Shown here piece by piece: positions 46,244 to 57,753 of a DNA stretch of 64,000 nt. The DNA lies in assembly GCA_003049465.1 (NCBI GenBank), contig PYSS01000126.1:48740-112739 (forward strand), given 5' to 3'. Below the pieces are notes generated by a model. It ran no database searches, was not told the DNA's origin, and worked only from the letters and a program-made list of their open reading frames with translations. This stretch comes from Magnaporthiopsis rhizophila (Eukaryota > Ascomycota > Sordariomycetes > Magnaporthales > Magnaporthaceae). The stretch's first letter is position 1. Each line of letters starts with the position of its first letter. The position numbers and the translations under genes were made by a program.

Positions 46244-49200
46244 ATGTCGTCGCGAAAGAACGCGACCTCGGCCCATGCCGAAATTTCGCTGTCCCATCTC
46301 AAGAATTGTCTTGTCAACCTGCCCTCGAGTCTCGTCAACCTCCTCACAGGCATCAACACTGTGAGTTTCGCCTTCCCCTCTTCGTGCCCTCTGTGGCACA
46401 GCGACCTGAACAGCGCGCGCTCTAACCCGAGACAATACTCAGCCTGCTCAAAATGTCATCGTCGAACTCAGCTACCGCGCAAACGACGGCGCCCAGAAGT
46501 CGGTCTATGTCGGCTGGACCGGCATGCCAAGCAAGCGACGCCTTGCTCCGGCCGTCAGCCGCGACGGCAGCGGTATCCTACAAGGTAGCGGCCCACGCGC
46601 CGGCGGGCGTGATCAAGAGGCGGCCCTCGTTGAGATCGACCCCACCCTTGCGGCGACACTGGGCTTGCGCGAGGGCCAGCGCGTCGCTGCCTCCGTCCAC
46701 CTCGACCCCCCACTCGCCCACACTGTCAACATCGAGCCGCTGGCTCCAGAAGACTGGGAGATGATCGAGCTGCACGCGACCTTCCTCGAACTCAACATGA
46801 TCTCCCAGGTCCGCGCCCTGCCCAACCCTGCCTACGCCCCGCCCGGCGGCGTCCCCGGCTCTGGCGCTCACTCGTTCGCCCTCCATCTCTCGCCCACCTC
46901 GTCCGCTAGCGTAAGGGTCTCCTCTTTGGTGCCCGCCCTTGGAGCCGATATACCGTTCGCCAAAATCGCACCCAATGCCGAGGTCATTGTTGCACCCAAG
47001 GAGCGACCAAAGCCATCCCGTCCCAGTGGCAAAGGTGGAAGGAGCGTGGATGGCGCATCACGAAAGAGCTCGGGCAGCAGTGCCCGCCGCAAGAAACAGC
47101 CCGAGGAGCGCGGCCCGACGCTGTTCCTCAGGGCCATCGACAGGCGGTACTGCGATGAATGGTTTGACGAGGAGGACGAGGACGAGACCCAACAAGGCGC
47201 ACAATGGGGACCTGCCGTCTGGGTGGATCGTGATCTGCTCTTTACAAGGGGGTTCAGGGGTGTCAAGCACGTCTGCGTCACCCTTATGCGACCGGCGGCG
47301 CCTCAGCTGCAGGACGCGCCGGCAGAGGGCGGGAGCAAGCACGAGTCCGCTAGGGTCGTCGCGAGGCTTTGCGGGTGGGACGACCCGCCCAACGGCTCCA
47401 GTGTGGCTTTGTCGTCCCCTCTCTGTGCGTCATTGGGCTGTCAGGGCATCGTGGGTGGCGTGGTCAAGCTCGAGCCTGCTCCGTCCCCCCTGACGTTATC
47501 CTCGAAGTCAGGGCGGGCTGCGGACGAGAATGCGGGCGAAGACGAACCTCCGAATACGGTCAAACGGATCAAGATATTCCCCTTTTTGGCCCCTGGGGTG
47601 TCATCAACCGCCTCCGGGCTTAAGTTTGGAGGAGAATCGCGGGCGGAGAAAGAAGAGGCAGCCAAAAGGCTCAGGCTTGTCTACGACCGCAAGGACGGCA
47701 ATGGGCTACTGTCTGGTCCACTAACCGATGGCCAGATCCTCGGTGTCTACGATGGGATACAGCAGTCGCAAGGATGGGAGGGCGGTATCATCAGGTTCGA
47801 CCCCCCGCCTAAGCCCAGCCAGGCAGGTCGGGAACCTGCCGCGTGGATATTGAGCTCCCAGAAGCAGATTCCCTTGGACATTCAGCCTGCAGTGCCTCGG
47901 CCCAAGGATGCATCTTTTGAGGATGGCGAAGACCAAACCTCATCGGACAGCGTCCTCGTTGGGATCGATTCTCTACTATCCCAACTCAAGTCACACCTGA
48001 GCCACATGTCATCCGTTCTGCTCACCGGCGGCCTGGGCTCAGGCAAGACTACGGTCGGGCGGGACATCGCCTCAATGCTGAAGCGAGAGTCGTTTTTTCA
48101 TACAACCTACTTCCCCTGTCGCACGCTCGTCAACGACGAGAGCAGGATATCGACCATTCGTGACACGCTGAACCGCCTCTTCATGAGAGCCAGCTGGGGT
48201 GCGAGGTTAGGCGGTCAAGCCATCGTTATCCTGGACGACCTGGACAAGTTATGTCCCGCAGAGACAGAGCTCCAAGTTGGCAACGAAAACGGCCGCAGTC
48301 GACAAATCAGCGAAGCGTTATGCGCGATTGTGCGGCAATACTGTGTCAAGGACGGTGGCGTCGTTCTCCTGGCCACTGCGCAGGACAAGGAGTCGGTCCA
48401 TGGCGTCATCGTCGGAGGCCATGTCGTTCGCGAGATTGTGGAGCTCAAGTCGCCAGGCAAGGAGGCGAGGAAGAAGATGATGGAGGCTATTACGCGCCAG
48501 GGTCCGCTTGTAGCAGATAGGGAAGATGGCCCGGAGGACGGCAGTGAACAACAGCTGGGAAGCCGTCCCACTACGGCCGATGGGAGCGCATCAGCGGATG
48601 ATGGTGCCTGGATGGATGGATCCGGCCAGCAGACTCGCCAGACTTTCTCGTCGCCCGTCGTGCAGGGTTACAGCCTTCAGCCGGATCTAGACTTCCTTGA
48701 CATCGCCGGAAGGACAGACGGATACATGCCAGGCGACCTCGTGCTCCTGGTCGCACGGGCGCGCAACGCGGCGCTAGCGAGGTCGATCGCCGAGTCCCCC
48801 GACGACGACCAGCTGGGACTCTTCGGAGGCGTGCCGCTCGGCATGGAAGATTTCGAGGAGGCGCTCAAGGGCTTCACACCGGCGTCGCTGCACAACGTCA
48901 GCCTACAGAGCTCGTCGACAACGTTCGACTCGATCGGCGGCCTGGTCGAGACGCGGCGCGTGCTGCTCGAGACGCTACAGTACCCGACCCGATACGCACC
49001 CATCTTTGCCCAGTGCCCGCTGCGGCTGCGGTCGGGCCTGCTGCTCTACGGCTATCCGGGCTGCGGCAAGACGCTGCTAGCGAGCGCGGTGGCGGGCGAG
49101 TGCGGGCTTAACTTCATCAGCGTCAAGGGTCCCGAGATCCTGAACAAGTACATCGGCGCGTCGGAGAAGTCGGTGCGCGACCTGTTCGAGCGGGCGCAGG

Positions 49201-50138
49201 CGGCGCGGCCGTGCGTGTTGTTCTTTGACGAGTTCGACTCGATTGCGCCCAAGCGTGGGCACGATTCGACGGGCGTCACGGACCGCGTGGTGAACCAGCT
49301 GCTGACGCAGATGGACGGCGCCGAGGGTCTGTCGGGCGTTTACGTGCTCGCAGCCACCTCGCGCCCGGATCTCATCGACCCGGCGCTGCTCCGGCCCGGC
49401 CGCCTGGACAAGTCCCTGATCTGCGACTTTCCGGGGCCCGAAGACCGGCTCGATATCCTGCGGGCGCTGGCCAAGAAGCTGAAGGTGGCCGAGGACGTGC
49501 TAGGATCTGAGGAGGGCATGGCCGAGCTCGCGCGCCGCACCGAAGGCTTCACGGGCGCGGATCTGCAGGCGCTCATGGCCAACTCGCAGCTCGAGGCCAT
49601 TCACGACGTGCTTGGTGACCACACGGACGCTGCTGCTGCGCCTTCGTCCTCGGGTACCGGCAGGCGCAAGCATAGAGGCGGTGGCGGTGGCAGCGGCGAC
49701 AAGACCTCAGGATCCGCGAGTTCTGGTAACAGCAGGAACTATGTGCAGTTTCTTTACGGCCCGCAGGACGCGGCGAACGGGGATGGGCAGCCCAAGGGTA
49801 CGATGCTTTCGGCCGAGCTGGCAGAGCGCGCGGCGATCGCGGCCAAGCTTGATGGCATCCGGCTCGCGCGGAAGCTCGCCAAGGCGTCGCGTGCGGGCGG
49901 GCGCGGCGATTCCCGGGCCAACGGCGTGGAGGATAAGCAGAGCGGCGGCGGCGGCAACGAGGTTGTCATCAACTGGAAGCACCTCAGCAAGGCGCTGGAG
50001 GAGACGCGGCCCAGCATCAGCTCCCAGGAGCGGGCGAGGCTGGCACGCATCTACCACGAGTTCGTCGTCGGCCGCAGTGGCCAGATGAAGGACGGGCAAG
50101 GGAGCATGGAGGTTGGTGGGCGGAGCAGCCTGATGTGA
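46244..50138 (+). CDS. PEX1: Peroxisomal biogenesis AAA ATPase PEX1
   Basis: With PEX6 and PEX15/26 it extracts ubiquitinated PEX5 from the peroxisome membrane. Model: join(46244..46360, 46443..50138), 1270 aa. Exon 1 (MSSRKNATSAHAEISLSHLK...) ends at GTGAGT; exon 2 opens PAQNVIVELSYRANDG, the PEX1 N-domain. N-terminal double-psi-barrel features include GLREGQRVAASVHLDPPLA and LEPLAPEDWEMIELHA-like sequence. D1 has Walker A GGLGSGKTTVGRD (about 568) and VILDDLDKLCPAE. D2 has GYPGCGKTLLASAVAGEC (about 908), LFFDEFDSIAPKRGHDSTG (about 968) and SRPDLIDPALLRPGRLDK. D2 is the canonical, catalytic ring; D1 is more divergent, as usual in PEX1. Gly/Ser-rich linkers occur near the C-terminus. AATAAA lies about 70 bp after the stop. 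Confidence 0.96.
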
Positions 50139-50331
50139 GTAATGGGGGAGGTATCAGTATTGATAGACGGATATATGGAGAAGATCGTAAGGGAGGACGT
50201 TCTCCAATAAAAGCCCGCTTGCTTAAAGAAGTGGATATATGAGGAAAAATATATAAGAATAGGTTTAGATAATGGGAGCTCCCACAAACTACAGACGCCT
50301 ATCCAAGCATCTACTCAGTCCCAGTCACCAC

Positions 50332-50992
50332 CTATGCTGCAGTCTTCGTACCAGCCTCCAGCTCCGTCCTTAGCCTCTCCATCATCTTGTCGTGGATCTT
50401 CTGCCACCCGCCCTCGCACAGCGACTTGACCAGCCTGACGAGCAGCCGCGACGCCGAGATGGTGATCTCCTCGACTAGCTCAAAGGCGTCAGCCTCCCCC
50501 TCGACGGGCGCGATCCCCCAGAACGTGTCCATGACGACGCCCATGGGGCTGTGGAGGCGCACAAAGAGCCCGCCCTCGATATCGGTCATCTCGCAGGTGC
50601 TGACGACGTTGGAGTCCCACAGCCCCATGGGCAGGTTGTGCACCAGGTCGTGCACCTCGTAGAAGCGCCTGGTCCGCCCGGGCACGGCGACCATGGGGGG
50701 CACGCGCTCGGGCAGCGCCGGCCTCTTCCCCGCGTCCTTGGCGGCGGTGACGCGGGGGTCGTCGGCCTTCAGCTCGCTGAACTTGATTAGGTGCGGGTCG
50801 CACGACAGGAAGAAGGCGTGGTCGTGCAGCATGGCCACGCCCTGCGCGCGCGTCGCGCCCGCGGGGAGCTGTGTTTTGTGCAGCACCTTGGCCGTTCCGT
50901 TCAGGACTAGGTTTGGTGGTGATGTCAGCGGGCGGGTGGTGCCTCATTTGACACACCCCCTCTTTCGTGAAGGGCAACTTACTTGAAGACAT
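50332..50992 (-). CDS. START/SRPBCC-like fungal protein (DUF7053-like)
   Basis: Function unknown. Model: complement(join(50332..50906, 50983..50992)), 194 aa. The first coding exon is only 10 nt (ATG TCT TCA A) before a GTAAGT donor; the TAG acceptor resumes as ILNGTAKVLHKTQLPAGATRAQ. The sequence LPAGATRAQGVAMLHDHAFFLSCDPHLIKF recalls fungal DUF7053 proteins, which have a START/polyketide-cyclase-like fold: alternating beta strands (MVAVPGRTRRFYEVHDLV, GGLFVRLHSPMGVVMDTFWGI) and a long C-terminal helix (SRLLVRLVKSLCEGGWQK). The family name is given from memory with moderate confidence. It converges with PEX1 across 193 bp. Confidence 0.75.
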
Positions 50993-51551
50993 GGTGATGG
51001 CGGCCGCTGGTGGGTGAAGACTGAGGAGATTGATTGAGGATTGCAAATAGGTGCCCGGAGGATGATGCGCTAAATCAGATTCTGATTAAATCCCGATGCT
51101 CCCGATGTTGGAGGTTGCTGAAGGATAAATGCTAGCACGATGGATGGGACCGCTTGCCCTGTTTGCCGACTTGTACCAGATTGCAACCCGCCAAGCCAAG
51201 CCAATTGAGGTTGCGGCCACGGTAGCCGCCCGATCAAGCGAGCAATACCACACAAGCAGACCTTTGTCTTTGACTTCCGGGAGCCGCTGGGAAAGGGGGG
51301 TGTGCTCGAAACGTCTCGTGTGTCACTGCTAGGCCGGAACTGCAGGGAATAATATCAAAGCCTCTCTAAATCGGCAAAGTGACACCTTCTCGGTGCCAAG
51401 GAGCCTGCCCGTCTAGATCGGCCGGTTTTAGAGTGTCTCCCCGAGCAAAACCGTCGCGACTGGGTGGCAAGGCCTAGAATTTGGCGTCTATTCACGAGAA
51501 CATGCGAACATTGTGTCCGCAAGCAACAAAAATAATCATACCCCTGGGCCA
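50993..51551. other. Intergenic
   Basis: Promoter of the small START-like gene and 3' region of the oxidoreductase. No gene supported. Confidence 0.5.
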
Positions 51552-52505
51552 TCACAGCGTAAACACAATCCTCCCCTTCTTGGCAAGGTCCTTGTCCGCC
51601 CAGACCTTTTCAAACTCCTCGAGCGGGAACAGCTGCGGCTTCTTCAGCTCCATGCCGGCCAGGGCGGCGACGAGCCCGGGCATCTCCCTGGCCATCTCGG
51701 GGAGGGAGAAGGCGCCCGGCCCGGAGCCGCGGATGGTCAGGTTCTTGGACCGCATCACGGCGCCCGACACGGTCAGCGAGGGCTGGCCCGACAGCGCGCC
51801 GATCTGGACGTACTGCACGGCCCTGCCGCCGCGCGCCGGCGTGGGCAGCGCCTCGAGCAGGCGTGTGGCCACGTCGCCGTTGATGTAGTCGAGCACCACG
51901 TCGACGTCCTCGAGCCCGGCCGAGGACCAGTCCGTGTCCTCGCCCTCGCCCTTGAGCTCGACGCGGCGGTCCAGGCCGGCGACGCGCGCGAGCGTGTCCC
52001 GGTTGCGGGCCGCGCCGATGACGGAGGTGGCGCCGAGGGCGCGCGCGAGCGGCACGGCCAGCTCGCCGCTGGCGCTGGTGGCGCCGAGCACCAGGGCCGT
52101 GAACCCCTGCGGCAGGCCGGCGGTGCGCAGCTTGAGCGCGAGCCACGAGCTCATGCCGGGGTTCACGCTGGCGGCGATCGCGGCGGCGTCAGCACCTTCG
52201 GGTAGCGGGACCGCGGCGCGGCGCTCGACGTTGAGGCGCTCGACGGCGGTGCCGAAGCCCGGGGCCATGCCGATGACGAAGTAGTGCTTGCCCGTCGCCT
52301 CGTTGACGCCCACGCCGTCGATACCCACCGTGTGCGGCAGCACCGACGCCGAGTAGTGCTGGCCCGAGGCGCGCGAGCGGACGACGTTGTGCAGGCCGAC
52401 GTACTTCATGCGCAGCTGCAGCTGCGACTCTGAGGGCGCCGGCGGCTCGTCCAGCGTCACCTGGCGCGGGCCATCTTCCCACGACGACGTCTGGACCGCG
52501 CGCAT
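51552..52505 (-). CDS. Zinc-less MDR oxidoreductase (quinone reductase-like)
   Basis: Medium-chain dehydrogenase/reductase, probably NAD(P)H-dependent; natural substrate unknown. Intronless, 317 aa from the Met at 52505 (MRAVQTSSWEDG). The N-terminal GroES-like domain (VGLHNVVRSRASGQHYSASVLPHTVGIDGVG) lacks the catalytic-zinc Cys/His set, so it is not a classical alcohol dehydrogenase. The Rossmann domain has ALVLGATSASGELAVPLARALGATSVIGAARN, and the C-terminus has PLEEFEKVWADKDLAKKGRIVF, typical of quinone reductase-type MDRs. An 11-codon upstream extension to 52538 has hydrophobic unrelated sequence. Gene is very GC-rich with long shadow frames on the other strand. Confidence 0.85.
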   Translation of the reverse strand: MRAVQTSSWEDGPRQVTLDEPPAPSESQLQLRMKYVGLHNVVRSRASGQHYSASVLPHTVGIDGVGVNEATGKHYFVIGMAPGFGTAVERLNVERRAAVPLPEGADAAAIAASVNPGMSSWLALKLRTAGLPQGFTALVLGATSASGELAVPLARALGATSVIGAARNRDTLARVAGLDRRVELKGEGEDTDWSSAGLEDVDVVLDYINGDVATRLLEALPTPARGGRAVQYVQIGALSGQPSLTVSGAVMRSKNLTIRGSGPGAFSLPEMAREMPGLVAALAGMELKKPQLFPLEEFEKVWADKDLAKKGRIVFTL

Positions 52506-53980
52506 TGTGCTGAGAGTGAATGTGTAGAGCAGATACACGGTCTAATAGATTCACAGAAGACTGCAGGGGCTGGTCTGAGGCTTGGGGAGACGATCCGGAC
52601 TTGGAGAGAAAGCCATCGAGTTTTTCATGGGCTTTCCGAGGCTTTTTATACGACTTCCTACCGTCATCCACAGCTCGCCGAGCTCGCCGCTTTGCCCGTT
52701 TGATGCGCCACCTCGGCGGGACAATGGCGTGGAAATTCCGCTCAAGGCGAGCGCGAGCACAAGCCGGCTGAAAGCTTCACTTAGCGGCTCCTCTTAGCAC
52801 CGACCGATTCCGACCTGCCATTTCTACATATCGAGAGAGCACTGGGTAGATGCCAAGTATTCCGACAGGCCGTCTCTGGGAGAGGGTGTGGTAGGAAGCC
52901 ACTCGGTTGCTCTCCCTGCATCGCTGGGCGTCATGATGGTTCCTAGGGATTGCGCGTCTTGGCGGTATTTGTCCAGTTAAAAGGTCTCGCGCCGAAGGCG
53001 GCGGCGACGGGCGGGGTGAGCTGGGCTGACAGAATCCCGCCGCGCGGCTGCCAGAAATGGAGTTTGATCCTTCGGAGCTGTGTGCTTATGCCTGCCGGAA
53101 GGTTGGAGAATGAAGACCTGCATGTATCGCTTCGAGTGCCTATCTCCTCTACGTATCGTCCGCATGTCAGGACGGATGTCTAGGTGCAGTAAAAAAAAAA
53201 AAAAACGGCCTCATCTCTTGGCGATGAAGCCAGTCCAAGCACCCGGCCCGCTTTCACACTGGTTAAATACACTGTCCCCGGTCTTTCCCTCTTGGGTATC
53301 GCTGGGGTCATTCCCGCAACCCAAAGCCGCGGCGCGTGGAGCACGTCCCCCTTTTCTGCCACACAGAGGCTGGCAAGGCCCAACTGACTTCGCCCGACAC
53401 GGCCCAGAAGCTCTAGCAAATACGCGCTAGACCAGAAGTCAATTCTCCAGGTTTATTTCATCACTGCCAGGTTGCACTATTCTTCTTCAGGACTACCTAG
53501 GCACCGCCAAGATCCTTGTTGGCTCCCAGGACGAGAGCTCTCTCTAGTCAGGGCGTCGTGAGTCGTCTCGGCCCCAAGTCACGAGACGACGTGGTTGTGA
53601 TTTGGCCCGTGGCTCACCTAGCCGAGCTAGTCCACCACCACCGAAAAGGCCAGGTGCCCGGTGTCTGCCCCAAGGAGCGCTGGCAATTCTGCGGATCAAT
53701 CGTGCTATATGCGCCCATTCGACTGGCTGCTTTGACAAGATCCATGGCATAACCTGCCAAGGCTGCATTCACTTGCGTGAAGGCCCTTTGGGGATGCTTG
53801 CCGATTCGAGCCTCAGGCTGCGGACAGATCGCCACTCAGAACCTGCATCGGGAGAAGCTTGGATATCTAGGTGGACATCTCTGGCCACCACCGCCCTCGT
53901 GACCTGCACACGGAACACCAGGCGCATCATACCATAGCTGCCCATTCTCGTGGAACATACTCTAGGGAGGTCCGGACACA
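52506..53980. other. Divergent intergenic region oxidoreductase / GCK kinase
   Basis: Two divergent promoters over 1.47 kb. An A15 run is near 53191. TACCTAGGCA occurs at 53494-53503. No coding region supported. Confidence 0.5.
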
Positions 53981-56593
53981 ATGATGCCAAGGGCGAGTCT
54001 CCAGGTGCGAGGTGCCGACCAGTCGGCCACCAAGCGAAAGGCCCTCGAAGATGCCCAGAAGATGCAGATGCACATCGTGGAGGAGTCCGCCAAGAGTGGC
54101 AAGGAAGCGCCACCCTACGTCCTCCAGGAGCTCATCGGCAAGGGCAGCTATGGCCGTGTCTACAAGGCCAGCGACGCCAAGGACAACCGCGTCGTCGCCG
54201 TCAAGATCATCGACATCGACGAGAGCGACACCCTCAACCCCAAGCTGGCCGACACGTACCGCGAGATCATGAATGAGATCAGCGCCCTCAAGCTGCTGAG
54301 CGAGAGCGGCGCCCGCAACGTCAACGTCGTCCTCGAGGCCATACCCGTCCAGTCGTCCATGTGGATAATCACCGAGTACTGCGCCGGCGGCAGTGTGTCC
54401 ACGCTGATGCAGCCTACCGCACCCAATGGTCTGCAGGAGAAGTGGATCATTCCTATCCTGCGCGAGGTCGCCGAGGCCATCTTCTGGGTCCACCGTCAGG
54501 GCATCATCCACCGCGACATCAAGTGCGCAAACGTCCTCATCACCGAGGCCGGCGGAGTCCAGCTGTGCGACTTCGGCGTCGCCGGCGTCATAGAGACGCG
54601 CCTCGACAAGCGTACCACCGTCATCGGCACCCCTAACTGGATGGCCCCGGAGCTGTTTGACGGCTCCAACTCGTACGGTACCGAGGTTGACATCTGGGCC
54701 TTTGGTTCCCTCGTCTTTGAGGTTGCCTCGGGCTTGCCCCCGAATGCCCTCTCTGGCATGGCCTTCCATCAGCTCGGAAACTTCATCAAGAAGCAGGCGC
54801 CGAGACTGGAGGGTGATCAGTACTCGGACGCTCTCAAGGACCTGGTCGCCTACTGCCTCGTCGACGACCCCACCAAGAGGCCACCGATAGAGGCCATACA
54901 GCAGCACCCCTACATCTTTCGAACCGAGGAAAGGTTTCCCACCTCGTCTCTGGCGCTGCTAGTCAGGGCTTACAGGCTTTGGGAGTCTCAAGGAGGGTCG
55001 AGGAAGTCGCTCTTCAACCCCGGAGGCGCGCAGGGTCTGAACGGCCTGTCGGAAAGTGACCTCTCGTCAACCGCCCTGGCAGCCGACGAGTGGAACTTCA
55101 GCACGACCATGGCGTTTGACCAGCGCCTCTTTGACGACTCGGACAACCAGGCGGTCTATGATGTCTACGGATCCAACCTTGGCCTGCCCGAATTCAACGA
55201 CGAGACCACCCGGCTGTCCAAGGCCAAGGGACGGCGCCGGCCACCTCCGCAACTGCCAGTCTTGAAGGCACCGCTGGAGAAGGTGTTCGACCCAAACACC
55301 ATCTCCAACTACGAGGACAACTCACGGGTCTATTATGGGCGACCCATGCCGCCTCCTACTGCCTCGGATCTTCCGCTCCGGGACGACTCGCTGCACTCCA
55401 CCCTCCGTGAGTCCCTGATCGACCTGGACATGTCCCTCGACGGGAGCCGCCTGTCCATGTTCACCGACATGGAGACCATCAGAGCCTCCAACTCGCATGC
55501 CTCGTCAGGTGTGGACTACAGCCATCTGGACTACGGCATGGACGACAGCCATGATTTCAACAAGGCGCCGCTGAGCGATCCAGCAGACATGAACAACAAC
55601 CGTCGTACACAGGACTGGAAGTTCCCCTCAGTGCAGGCCGCCCCACTGTCGGCCAACCCCGAAATATCGCACTTCTCATTCCACGACGATCTCGGCATGA
55701 CGCCCGAGCCCTCACCGCCGCCGCAGGGGAGGCCGCAGCTGCTCCATCACCAGACGGATCCAATTGCCATGCAGTCGCAGGCCTACAATGAGCTATCGGT
55801 ACCCCGGGCGCCCGACAACCGAACCTCGGTGGGCTCTCTGATTGACCTCGACGAGAGTCTGCCCGATAGCATGCCAGAACTCACCCGTCCGTCCACTGCC
55901 AACTCGGATGTGGGCAGTGTGACTGGCTCTGACATTGGCACGACGGCCAACCCATTCGAATTCGAGCGGCACGCGTCCATATACGTGAGTAGCCCGCCTC
56001 GGGGCGGTGGTGGCGGCGGCAGCTTCGGCGGCAGAGAGCCCTCCATCTACGTATCGGACGACTCCGATTTCGCACGGCTTGCCGTCGGGAGCAAGCAAGA
56101 AGGAAGCGCCAGCATGCCAAACCTGGTACTGAACGACGGCAACGGCGGTTCCCTCGTCGGGTCGTCCGACTCCCAACGCAGGCCGAGGCCCGACTCGTAC
56201 GACGACGGCGGCTATCCGGGCGGGGAGTATCTCGACGCGGACTACCTCAGCATGATGGATCACCGGAGGGAAACGCAAGAGAACCTTGGTGGGGGTGGGC
56301 AGATGCCGCAACGGTACGACATGAGCCAGCAGCAGCAGTTCTCACAGCAACACATTCGGGATGTCGAGGAAATGCCGACACTCCCTGAGCCGCCATCGGC
56401 GCGGGTGATGCAGGGGGTCTGCAGCCAGCAGGAAGCCAGCGACGAGCTACAGCGGATGCTGGCCAGTTTCCAGGAGCATCTCAGCTTCTCTCACGCGCAC
56501 GTTTTAAACCTCCCCATCCTCCGGAGGAATCCCTCGGGTGGCGGTGGTGGTGGTGTTGGAGGCGGCAGGCTGGAGCCTGCGACCGAAGATTGA
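53981..56593 (+). CDS. Ste20-like germinal-centre kinase
   Basis: Ser/Thr protein kinase of the GCK branch, resembling fungal Don3/MST-1 kinases that act in septation and polarity. Intronless, 870 aa. Kinase domain about 46-311: glycine loop IGKGSYGRVYKAS (52-64), catalytic K75 in VAVKIID, HRDIKCANVLI (about 177), DFGVAG (about 197), activation segment TTVIGTPNWMAPELF, and DIWAFGSLVFEVASG. All catalytic residues are present. Residues 320-870 are a long low-complexity tail rich in Asp/Ser/Pro with poly-Gly (PPRGGGGGGSFGG) and poly-Gln, ending in a predicted helix (QQEASDELQRMLASFQEHL). Two adjacent Met codons open the frame; an upstream exon is not evident. The closest ortholog is uncertain. 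Confidence 0.92.
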   Translation: MMPRASLQVRGADQSATKRKALEDAQKMQMHIVEESAKSGKEAPPYVLQELIGKGSYGRVYKASDAKDNRVVAVKIIDIDESDTLNPKLADTYREIMNEISALKLLSESGARNVNVVLEAIPVQSSMWIITEYCAGGSVSTLMQPTAPNGLQEKWIIPILREVAEAIFWVHRQGIIHRDIKCANVLITEAGGVQLCDFGVAGVIETRLDKRTTVIGTPNWMAPELFDGSNSYGTEVDIWAFGSLVFEVASGLPPNALSGMAFHQLGNFIKKQAPRLEGDQYSDALKDLVAYCLVDDPTKRPPIEAIQQHPYIFRTEERFPTSSLALLVRAYRLWESQGGSRKSLFNPGGAQGLNGLSESDLSSTALAADEWNFSTTMAFDQRLFDDSDNQAVYDVYGSNLGLPEFNDETTRLSKAKGRRRPPPQLPVLKAPLEKVFDPNTISNYEDNSRVYYGRPMPPPTASDLPLRDDSLHSTLRESLIDLDMSLDGSRLSMFTDMETIRASNSHASSGVDYSHLDYGMDDSHDFNKAPLSDPADMNNNRRTQDWKFPSVQAAPLSANPEISHFSFHDDLGMTPEPSPPPQGRPQLLHHQTDPIAMQSQAYNELSVPRAPDNRTSVGSLIDLDESLPDSMPELTRPSTANSDVGSVTGSDIGTTANPFEFERHASIYVSSPPRGGGGGGSFGGREPSIYVSDDSDFARLAVGSKQEGSASMPNLVLNDGNGGSLVGSSDSQRRPRPDSYDDGGYPGGEYLDADYLSMMDHRRETQENLGGGGQMPQRYDMSQQQQFSQQHIRDVEEMPTLPEPPSARVMQGVCSQQEASDELQRMLASFQEHLSFSHAHVLNLPILRRNPSGGGGGGVGGGRLEPATED

Positions 56594-57271
56594 TGAGAAG
56601 ACCGAGCCATGTCGGACTGATGTATAAACCACTGAAAAGTCGAATCCGCGTAACGGCTCAGCGCAGGGCGTTGCATGAGCAATGGGATATGGGACCCTTT
56701 AGGTTTGGAGGCAAGGACGCTGTTACGATGTTCTAGATACCAGGTAACCTGCGTTGCTTCTTGCTCTTTTCTTCTTCTTTTTTCCTTCTCACTAATATGG
56801 TCTTTATTTGCGTTAATCTTGTTTAGAAGCCAGCTACCAGTAATCAGAATTGGATGTATTTAGGATATCCATGCCCAAGACAAAATGTCATTGTCGGAAA
56901 CAGGAGACGAATCATTCGCTGGCTCGGGTGAGCGAAACTGCCTCCCAGCCGTCAGTGAAAATTTTGTCCCACTGTGAGTCAGTGGCAATGCTATCAACCG
57001 CCTAGCACTCCCGCCCTTCCACATCATGATTTGCGCCTCACAGCACGGGGAACCATGCGTTCGATGAGATATTTCGAATGAGCAAAATCTTGCTGGCTCG
57101 AGGAGTACCTGCAGTCAGTTCCATTTGTACTCTTATTTTCTCGGCCCAAAGCTGGCAGGCATCATCCAGAAACTCAGCCTCGGGAGCGGAACTGCAGCAG
57201 CCCTCGTCCGCGTTTGCGCTCCCCTGAATCTGAGTCGCATCGAGGCCCGACGACGGCACGTCGCAGCCGCC
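56594..57271. other. Intergenic, GCK 3' region and SUA5 promoter
   Basis: No gene. The SUA5 frame stays open back to 57125 but without an ATG, so translation is placed at 57272. Confidence 0.5.
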
Positions 57272-57697
57272 ATGAAGACCGAAGTCGTCGAGGTCGACGC
57301 CGCCGCCGCCGCCCGCCTCGGCCGCTTCAGGGAGGTGGTGGCGGCCGTCGAGGAAGAGACGCGGCTTTCCAACGGCAATGGCAACAGCAGGAGCATACGA
57401 AAAATCACGCCCATCCAGAACCTAGCATCGTGGGAGATGACGACCCCATCACCCTCCGCTGGATCCGGGGATGACGAGAACCCGGCGCTCGAGCCGCTGC
57501 GACGGGCGGCAGAGCGGCTGAGGAGCAGCGACGTGCCGGTCGCGTTCCCGACCGAGACCGTCTACGGCCTCGGCGCCGACGCGACGCGCAGCGCGGCCGT
57601 CAGGGGCATCTACGCGGCCAAGGGCCGGCCGTCGGACAACCCGCTCATCGTGCACGTGTGCGACCTCGACATGCTGCGCTCCCTCCTTACTCCGGTG

Positions 57698-57753
<56 letters not shown>

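Noticed and set aside
53927..54907. 326-codon minus-strand frame opposite the kinase
   Set aside because: Shadow of the kinase domain coding strand; no independent domain, start context or splice evidence.
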